64,000 nucleotides of DNA from Pycnococcus provasolii (Eukaryota; Chlorophyta; Pseudoscourfieldiophyceae; Pseudoscourfieldiales; Pycnococcaceae): contig OW568863.1 in NCBI GenBank assembly GCA_938743325.2, positions 1,178,001 through 1,242,000 of the forward strand, given 5' to 3'. A model generated the notes under the pieces. That model searched no databases. It saw only the letters and a program-made list of their open reading frames with translations, and was not told the origin of the DNA. This document shows, one piece after another, positions 18,550-27,800 of this stretch. The translations under genes and the position numbers were made by a program. Position 1 is the first letter of the stretch; each line of letters starts with the position of its first letter.

Positions 18550-19660
18550 AACTTATTGGAAGGGGCACCTGTCAAACGGTTTTCGAATATCTCCGAGCGC
18601 GAGAATCGTTGTGAATTCGAAGCTGTACGAAGCTGCACCACCACAAGCTGCGGGTAAGAAATCGGCGCGTCTTTAAGGCTGGTGACGCCCTGACGGTACG
18701 ACAACTCCACACCAACATACCTCTGGTACATACCTCTGGTACATACCTCTCGTACATACCTCTGGTACTGGTACTTGAAGATGACGTAAGGGGAGCCATC
18801 GCCATTCGCGTTCAGCGTGTACACCACGGAGGTTGCCTCACCAATGCCGACGGGCGTCGAGGTGACTTGCGTGACCTTCTTGTCCGCCGAAGTGTAGGCG
18901 TAGCGATCCTCCGTCGTCAGCGCGTAGTTGTCGACGTGAGTCGAAACGAGCTGGTTGTCGATACCCCAAAGCGTTGGTTGACGCGTCTCCCATCAGCCCG
19001 GTGCTTATCTTCACCTTCGTCGTCCCTCTCGTGTATGGAAAGTTGAACGTAAGCTCGTAGTGTGGCAAGCCGAGCAGGTAGTTTGGCATCAGTGTCGTGG
19101 ACACCGGAGGCATGATACCAAGTGCCACCGCCGACGAGCAGAACGTCCATGGACACGGTGACGGTCGCATCCGCCGCGGGCACTCCGTCGAGCTCGAGTG
19201 TGACCGTCTCGCCAAGGCCAATATTGCCGAGGTCCTTTTCGCCCTTCGACGACGAGGCGATGGAGACGTTCGACGCGGTCAAAAACCGGCGGCTGCGCCC
19301 ATGGCCTCTCACCGCAGACAAGCCTACGAGCGTGTCGAACGACTCGACGTACTCCGTCACAGGTGCGTGGGCCAACTCTCCCTTGTAGAAGTCGTAGAAC
19401 TCATCCTCGGGCGTGCAAGCACCGTTAGAGTAGAAAGCAAGGCGAACAGCCTTCGTAGAAGGCGTCGTAGAAAACCACACCCGATGCCGTCGCTCGTTTG
19501 GCCAACGCCGTGTGCGCGTCGACTTGCAGATCCCACAGCTTGCGGTCCCTCCGACGCGTCGTTCAGGCTCTCGGCAAACTCGAGCAGGTTACGCAAGTGC
19601 GGCGGCACGACAGCCTCGTTTGCCGGCGCGGACGCGGGAGCCTCTGCGCTGCGCACGCAA
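18550..19660 (-). pseudogene. Decayed coding region of unknown origin
   Basis: On the minus strand, protein-like stretches occur in succession in different frames, each with ordered composition (for example AFYSNGACTPEDEFYDFY, NYLLGLPHYELTFNFPY and LVSTHVDNYALTTEDRYA). No single frame spans the region; it is interrupted several times. The pattern suggests one former gene of at least 350 codons, most likely a pseudogene, although base-level assembly errors could give the same picture. The family is not recognised. Confidence 0.5.
18715..18766. repeat. Four 13-bp tandem repeats (ACATACCTCTGGT)
   Basis: Four consecutive units, one with a single substitution. The period is not a multiple of three. 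The repeat lies within the decayed minus-strand coding region. Confidence 0.9.
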
Positions 19661-19727
19661 GACGAAGAGGCGACTTTCCCAAGGGCATATTAAGGGACCT
19701 TGGCAAGTGTTCCCACCCCCTGCCGAA

Positions 19728-19804
19728 GGACAAGGATTAAAATAGAAAAGGAGGAAGGATAAAATAGGACATGGACCTAGCGGTGGTTGTGCGTGGGCGG
19801 TCGA
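19728..19804 (+). repeat. 77-bp direct repeat, left copy
   Basis: Begins GGACAAGGATTAAAATAG and ends GGGCGGTCGA. Matches 20445-20521 exactly as read. Together the copies flank about 640 bp without a gene. Confidence 0.9.
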
Positions 19805-20444
19805 ATAAATGTCCGAATCCATTTGGCGAATTTGGATTCATTTTGGGACATTCAGGATGAGAACCATGACATATCCCTCCCCCGTCGACTTGAATATCAA
19901 TAGTACACGTGGTATTTCCACTCCGATTTCTCCAAACCTCCCCGTCACGTGATTAGACCTCCCCGTCACGCGATTAGACCTCCCCGTCACGCGATCACGC
20001 CCCCCAACCTACTACGTCGTAACTGACTAGGTGCACGTTTTTGCACGTGTTTCAAAAAAAATGGTCTCCCCAACACCTCATGCTGCGCCGCTACGCGCGC
20101 CACCACCGCCTGCGATGACGCCATGGCGCCACAAGCCGTACCACCTTCCTGGTGTAGACAAAGTATCGAGACAGGGGCCAACCGTACAACCGTACAACCT
20201 GAAGGTACAACCAACAAGAGTTGCGACGCTGGACCGTGGCCTCCTAGCGTGGGGACGCTGGAGAGGGTCGGAGAGGGTTCCTCGACCAAAAGTTCCTGTT
20301 TGAGTTCCAAAAGTTCCTCCAGAGTTCCTCCAGAGTTCCTCCAAAGTTTAGTTCAACGGCACCCACTGAGTTCGAAAAGTGGGACAAACTGAGAACAAAT
20401 CACTGTACCTTAGTGTACACACTTGCAACGAAACACACCTCGTG
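19805..20444. other. Gene-free segment flanked by 77-bp direct repeats
   Basis: No gene seen. It contains a partial inverted stretch near 19811-19850 (GAATCCA ... TGGATTC), a 21-bp tandem repeat at 19937-19993 and three copies of an AGTTCCTCCAG-like unit near 20308-20345. It could be a small non-autonomous insertion or a segment between two solo repeats. Confidence 0.5.
19937..19993. repeat. 21-bp tandem repeat, about 2.7 copies
   Basis: Unit CCTCCCCGTCACGCGATTAGA with one T/C difference in the first copy (CACGTG instead of CACGCG). Confidence 0.85.
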
Positions 20445-20521
20445 GGACAAGGATTAAAATAGAAAAGGAGGAAGGATAAAATAGGACATGGACCTAGCGG
20501 TGGTTGTGCGTGGGCGGTCGA
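20445..20521 (+). repeat. 77-bp direct repeat, right copy
   Basis: Second copy of the 19728-19804 repeat. The bases outside the repeat differ on both sides. Confidence 0.9.
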
Positions 20522-21010
20522 GGTGGCCGGTTGTAAGGCATGGACCAAGCGGTGGAGCTCGCCACTGTACAGGGCCGTTGTGCATCTGCAAGCTCGGATC
20601 GCGACCTGTAGACTCGCTTCAGCCGTCCCCGTTGAGCCGCCCAGTTATCGAGCGCCAGGCGCCGACCTTTGAATCCTCCCAAGACAGGCAGTACGCCCTG
20701 GTTTCCCACCACTACGCCCCGTCTCTTCTCCAAGTCTCATTCCCAATAGTATTTTTCCAATGCGGCGTGCAACGAACTCGCGCACCAGCTTGTCATGTCG
20801 CGGCCGCGGTGGGCAAGGCGGCTTAACACATGTTAAAGGTCGGATGTAAATCGGATGGCAAATCTTTTCTTGGAGGGCAAGCACAAATGCAATGGCGTAC
20901 AGCGAAAGTGTGCGTACCTCTTCAAGTGAAGGATTGTCAGGGTTAGGGATGAGCAGTAGGGGGAATAAGTAATTCGAATTACCATTGTAATTAATTACAA
21001 TTAATTACAA
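20522..21010. other. Gene-poor spacer
   Basis: No confident gene. Short minus-strand frames here are protein-like in places but carry no recognisable motif. A single GGTTAGGGA occurs at 20941-20949, and an AT-rich run of TTACAATTAA units at about 20980-21016. Confidence 0.4.
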
Positions 21011-21590
21011 TTAATAGTACCGGCGGAGGCAAGAAGTCCACAGCCACCAGCTGGAAGCTCGCGTCACAGCGCTCGGCATGCACGCCGCGCGCCGTCCAGG
21101 TGTCGCGCTTGCCGATCTTGGATCGGCAGCATTGGCAGACATGCCAGTACTTGCCTTGTGCCAAGTCTCTAATGCGTCAGACCAGAGTGAACCCATGGCA
21201 GCCGATGCTGTCCTGCGGCGAAGAAGGCGAGCTGCCCACTCAGCTGAGGTGCCCTCTTCTTGTCGCACCTCAACATCGAGAGCTGCCCAAATCTCGCCAT
21301 CTTCCGATAGCCATGGCGTTAACGTGCTGAGCACGGCGCGCGAATATTGCATGTGGCATCCGAGGCTGCGGCTGACGCCGCCGTAGCAAGCTTCGCCATT
21401 ATTTCAGTCTCACCAGGAACCTTGGTTGGCATGATCGATCGCGGCAGGGTGAGTGTGCTGTCCGCAAGCGGCTTCCATGCCGTAAAGACACTTCGCCAAA
21501 GCGTGTCGTCCAAGTCGAGCATCGACCAACGAGCGGTCGGGCGTGCCACGACCGCCTCGGCGAGCATCGACGTGCCACTCGCAGCACATC
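21011..21590 (-). pseudogene. Possible gene remnant of unknown family
   Basis: Two adjoining minus-strand stretches in different frames have ordered composition (LDLDDTLWRSVFTAWKPL, then LTPWLSEDGEIWAALDVEV) and together look like the C-terminal part of a former protein. No motif is recognised. Evidence is weak: composition only. Confidence 0.25.
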
Positions 21591-21860
21591 GCGTACGTCG
21601 ATCCCGCGAACTGAAGGAGGGTGGAACGAACCCCGAACTAACTCCTGGGATCCGGCGCCGAATTCTTCTGCCGAATTCAGCAGTTGAATTCAGCCTCCTC
21701 CATTCAGGTTTCCGCCTCCGCATTTGAACGATTTGAAAGTTGCCCCCGGGGAGCCCACCCACCCAGAGACAGCTCTTCCCATCCCACTGACTGCTCTTCC
21801 CTCCCCCTCCCTCTTCTCCTCGGGCTCGGGGGCCTTCACTCCGAGCTCTCCTCATACGCC

Positions 21861-24800
21861 ATGGCGGGTGCCTCTGCTCACCCTCGCGGTACTGGTCTCG
21901 CGCACGCCGTGTCCGCCCCACCAGCAGTACTCTCCTCTGTCTCCTCATCCTTGCTGAACACGCGCAGCACTCTTGTGGGCCTTGAAGCAGCACCACAAGC
22001 AGCAGAGAAGAAGAAGAAGCAGAAGCCAAGTGAAGAAGTGGGCAGCAAGAGTAATGGAAACCTCGGGACGGCGGCCGATAAGTCCAAAGGAACGGCGCTA
22101 ACTGGCAGCAAGCAAACGACTGCTGCAGACGGAGACAAGGAGACGACGACAACGAACCAAGAACTTGACTCGCAAAAGCAGCTTGCTCAGGCAAGACGCA
22201 GAGGGGAGAAGGAACTCGAGGCGCTCAGGAGAGATGTTAGCAGAGCAGCAGCCTTGGCACGCGAAAGCAGGCAGTTCAAAAACAAGGCGTTGCACGCGTG
22301 GGCGCAGGAAGACTCCGCGCAGGCGGCGGAAGCCAGTCACGCAGACCTGAAAGAAAGCGGCGACGATAAAACCAGCACCGGCGACAGCAAGATCTGGGCG
22401 CTCGAGATCGAGGTGGCGCGTGCCAAGGCGGTGGATGCGGAGGCGAGGGCGACGCGCGCGGAGAACGACGCCAAGGCGGCGGCCAAACAGGCAGCTGAAG
22501 CGATACGCGCGAAAGACCAGGCTGACGCCGCAAGAGAGGCGGCCGAGGCCAGAAGGCAGGCGGCGGCTGACATGGCCGCAAAGGAGGCCACCGCCGCGGC
22601 CGAGGCACGCATTGAGCACGCGGAGAAGGCAAAGGCGTCGGCAACCTCGCGCGCTGCGGCCGCTGAAGCGGCGGCGAGCCGATACGCCAAGGAAATCGAG
22701 TCGCTCGCAGAGCAGCTTGGGGCGCGCACGACGGAACTTGGAAACATCACGTCGGAGAACCAGCGAAGTGCTACCGCCGCTACCGCCGCGGCAACGGCTC
22801 GAGCTAAGGCGGAGGCAAAACTAAAGAAGGTCAGCGCGGAGGCGGAGGCTGCACGAGAGGCTGCCAACGTCGCCGAACGTCAGCTCGCGAAGCAGACGAG
22901 CGCGAACCAGCAACTCGACGCGCGAATCGTTCAGGCGACCAAGGCGCGGGCACGCGCCGAGAAGGAGGCGAAGCTCGCCAGTGATCGCGCCGACGCGGCG
23001 GAGACGGACGCGCGCGCGCGCACGGCGGAGGTGGAACGGGCTAAAGCGGATGCGAAGGAGGGAGCGAAGCGAGAGAGATCACGTGCCCAGGCTGCTGAAC
23101 GCGAGCTTGCAGGCGCGCGTGCTGCCGTTGCCGGCAAGCAGGCGGAGCTCGATGCATTGCTCGCTCGTGTCAATGCACGCGACGAGAAGGAGACGGAGCT
23201 TGCTGACGCGAGTCGGCGAGCTGCGGCAACGGTGGAGGCTCTTGAGCGCGCTGCCGCACCAGCCCTCCGCTCGCTCGTCGCCTCGCTCGCGGAGGCTGCA
23301 TACGGCAACGATGAAGCAGCTGAAAGATTGCTGCCGTGCAGCGGAGACGCTCTTGCGCTCGCAGAGCTAGCCGTGCACGCCGAGGAGCTGTGGACGTCAG
23401 TAAAGAGATCGCTCACAACAGAAGTCGATGAGGCGAACGCACGTGCAGCGGAGGCGGAGGCGGAGGCGGCCAGGACCGCGGGCGCTCTCGCCGCCACCGA
23501 GGCGGGCGCGGAGGAGCAGCGAGTCGCGATTAACAATCTTGCCAAGTCCGAGGAGGCTGCGCGTCGCGAGGCTGGTGCAGCTGTCGAGCGACTCGCCGAG
23601 ATGGAAGGTCGTGTGAAGCGCCGCGAATCGCGCATTGTGGAACTGCAGGCGATCGCCACGGCAAGCGAGGCACGCGCGGAGGATGCCGCAGCGACAGCCG
23701 CCGCGTCGTCCGCGTCCGCGGCATCTGCGGCGGAGGCGGCGGCAGCAAAGAATAATCAGCTTTCAATGGATCTGCGCGCCGCACACGAGGAGGCGATGGC
23801 GGCTGACGCTCGTGCCAAAATCGCGCAAGGGCGTGCAGATGCACTCGACGAGGCGCTGGCGAAGATGAGGAAGGAATCGGAGGTGAAGGAAACGCGCGTG
23901 GGCGAGCTCCGGCAGGCGCTTGCAACAAAGACGGAGAACAGCTCGGAGGCGATTCGAAGGCTTGCCTCGGAGCTTGAGAGAATGAAGGCTCGCTATGATG
24001 AGGCGGCGACGGCGCTCGCGGAGGTGCCCGAACCCGTCGAGACGATCTGCGCGGAGGTGCAAACGGAGTCGGTGCAGGACAGCGACGGTGACAGCGCCGA
24101 GGCAACTCCAGAAGCGCTCCTCGATCAGTACTGCGCTCGCGAGGCGGTGGCACAAGAGCTGCACATCGCGCGTGGTGAGGCGCATGCACAACGTCAGCGA
24201 GCCGACGACGCCGAGGCGCACCTTGCAAAGGAGCGGGCAGCGCTTGCAGCCGCCGATAGTATGCGTGCCGCAGCCGCGGCTGACGCCGATGATCAGCGTC
24301 GGCTGACGGCGGATGCAAGCGAGCGAGCAGCGGAGGCGGAGACTGCAAAGGAACAGGCTGAGACCGCCATGGAGTCCGCAAAGTCGGCTGCTGCGGAGGC
24401 TGCCGGCGCGCGCGATGCCGCGGAGGCTCGCGCAAGAAAGGCGGAGGAGCGACTCGAGGAAATTAGCAGCCTCATTGCACGTCTCGAGGCTAGCGTTCTC
24501 GCTCAGACAAAGGCGACGGAGGATGCGCTCGCGGTAAAGGCGGAAGAGCAAAGGGCTCGCGCAGCGGCGGAGTCTGATGCCGTGACAGCGCGCGCTGAGG
24601 CGGCAACCGCTCGTAAGCAGGCTGATGAGGCGGCAGCCGCAGCCGCGGCAGCGGAAAAGCGACGCGCATCCGCCGTGCAGAGCCTGGAGCCTCTGCGCTC
24701 GAACTGCCGCGCTCTCAAGGCGGCCATGCTGCAGGCTGGTGCCCGCATCTCAGACGCGGAGAAGGTGGCAGAAAAGGCGAAAGAGGCTGCTTCTGCGGCT

Positions 24801-27800
24801 GAACGAACGGCGGCAGCTTCTCGTCTGAGAGCTTCGAACGCAGAGAAGCGCATGGCGGCTGTCAAACCATTCGAGGCGAACGCTCTCGCACCGAAGTCGA
24901 CTGCTTCCGTGCAATGTTCGCTTGCGCCCCCCGCCGCCGAGCTTGCTCGCTCCAGGCGAAGTGCCGAAACACTGCGACGGGTCATTCGGCGCACTCGCGC
25001 CAAGTATGCCGCAGAGCAAAGGCAGACGCGCGCGCAGTTGAAGGCTGCGGGTGTGGCGGTGGCAAAGCGGTACGAAGCGATGAAATCCGAAACCGCTCGA
25101 TTGACGAAGCGTGCGCTGGCTGCGGAGCAAGCTCAGCAAAAACTGCAACGTGCCATTGAGGCTTCTGAACAGGCTCAACAGGCTTCCGCTACCGCGTCAG
25201 CTACCACGTTGGCTAGCGAGCGCGCTACGAATAGGAAGCTTAAGGAACGAGCGAGCGAAGAGGCACGACTTCGGACTGCTGCGGAGGCTAAGTTGGGCGA
25301 GCTTGCAAGCGTTGCCGAGGGCGTTCGCGATCGCGCCGACGCGGCATCGGCGGAGGCGCGCGCGGCAGAAGCGGAATGCAAGAGCGCTATTTTGGCGCGT
25401 GACGCTGCCAACTCGGAAGTGAAGCGTGCTAAAGCTGCCGCAAAGACTGCCGAGGAGAGGTGTGCCACCCTTGAGGAGGAGCTGAAGCGACTCACCTGCG
25501 AAATGAACGCAACACAGCAAGTTGCCGCTTCGGTGGAGGAAACGGAATCGCCGAGCAGCACATTAGAACCCTCCATCATTGTCGCGAGCCTGGAGTCTCA
25601 GCTCTCCGAGGCGGTTTCGGCCCGCGATGAAGCCGTATCCATGGCCGAGGCTGCCGCAAAGCGCGCGACAGAACTTGAGAAAGCGCTTGTTGAGGCTGAG
25701 ACTTCACGCGACGCGGCCACATCCGCGCGCCACGAAGCACTCCAGAAGGTTGAGGAGGCGACGTCCGCGCTAGAGAGCTTGCGAAAGGAGCACGATACGC
25801 TTGTGATGGCGAAGGAAAGTAGGCTTGAGGAGCTGCGCGCTGCGGCATCTGATGCGTTGCTGCAGGCTTCCGCCGCGGAGGCGCGCGAGAAGGAGGCTGA
25901 ACAGGCTCTTGCCGCGGAGCGTGCGGAGAGTGAGACGAAGCTCGCGGAGGCTGTCGCGAAGGCGGAGACACAGGCGCTCGCCGCGAGTGCCGCATGCGAA
26001 GAGGCCAAGGCTGAGGCAGCCTCGACTGCCGCTGAGCTCGACAGGCTGAGGGCCGTCGCTTCATCAGCGTCCGCGGATGCGCAGGAGCAGATCAAGGCGG
26101 CGGAAGATGCCCGTGCTTCCCTCCGTGCAGCTCTTGATGCGAAAGATGTGGAGCTGGCGGAACTTCGTGAAGCGGTGGCAGAAGCCCACAAGCGTGCAGA
26201 TGCGGCAAATTCACGCTTGATCGCCTTCGAGACTGCAGCTAAAGAGCACGACGAAGCTCAGCCCGCTGCTGCGCAGCAAGTGCAAGGTGTAGGGCATCAC
26301 CCAAGTCCCGGGAATGTGCAGAACGAAATGGCATCATCGTCGATGCCTTCGGAGGACGACCTTCGTTCTCCTCTCGTCTCAGCTGCACGCGAGGCTGCGG
26401 TGCGCGAGTACAATATGCGCGTGCGGCTCGAGGCGGATCTTTCGCGCGTCACGGCTGAACGCGACGAACTCGCAAATGCTCTGGCCTCGACAGAGGCGAA
26501 AGCCGTGCAGATGAAGATTCGTGTTGATGGCGAAGGCAGCGAATCGCATTCCCAAGAGGTGGTGCACGTCGTTCCAGAGCTTAGCCCCGCAAGCCGAGAA
26601 AGCCTAGCTACACGCGTTGCGGATGCAGAAGCGGCGGAGGCTGCGACTCGCGAGGAGCTGCACGCTGCCACGCTGAAGGTGGCTGAGCTCGAAGAACGTC
26701 TTGCGTCAGCGGAGCATGCCGAGGCGGATGTGCGCATGCGCTACGACGCTGCCGCGGCTAAGGTGGCAGAGGCTGCGCATGCGGCGGCACTGGGCGAGGC
26801 TGAGATGCTCTCCAAACTTGCGGCGGCGACGACGCGCGCTGATGAGGCAGAGTCTAGGCTTGCTGAGGTCTTGGGTGGACGTGACATTGATGAGCATGCC
26901 GCGCAGAGTGCCGCATTGGCGCGCACTGCGACCGATGTGGCGGTCGAGGAGACTCGCGAGGAGGCTAAAAGGCTTGCGGAGGAGCTCAGGATTGTGAACG
27001 CGGAGGCTGATACTCTCCGCGGGCGATTGGCAGCGGCGGAGGCGGATTTGGCAGGTTTAGCTGAGATGCGAGAGCGTGTGAGAGCGGCCGAATCTGCCGC
27101 AGCTTCGGCGAATGATGACGCGGTTGCCGCACTTGCTGCCCGCGAACAGCTTACTCGTGCGCAGGAGACGGTGTCTGAGCTCCAGCATCTGCTCACGTCC
27201 GCGGAGGACTCGAACAAGGTGACGCAGCGGGCACTTGACGATGCGCTTGGCGAGCTTGCGCGGCTGCAAGACGAACGCTCGCATGCGCTTTCAGCTCGTG
27301 AAGAAGCGGACGCCGAGGTGCATCGCCTTAAAATTGCCTTAGCGAACGCCGAGGAGACTGGTATGAATGCCCAGAATGCGCTAGCGGAGATGACTGTGCG
27401 GATCCAGGAGCGCGAGGAACAAGCGGAGGCTGCCCGCGTGCGTGTGCTGGAGCTCGAAGATGCGTGCGTTCGTCTCAAGGATGTCATGGAAAAATCCGAA
27501 GAAAAGCTTCGCGAGGAGGTTGCCAAGGAGGCGCGACTTCGCGCGGAGGCTGATAAGCGTGCCGAACAGATCTCCTTCGAAGCGGCGGAGGGTGCACGCT
27601 GGGCAGCTGAGCGCGTTCAAATGAGCGAGACGGCGGCTGCTGCCTATCAGCAGGAGAGTCGCGAGGCAGCAGTGGCAGCGGCAGCCGCCACGGGCAGGAT
27701 TGCCGTGCTCGATGCCGAAAGGGAGCGCCTCGAGCATGAGGTTGAGACACTTCGCACTCCCTACAAGGCTTCGCCGGCACACTCGGATGGTGCGGGGTCG

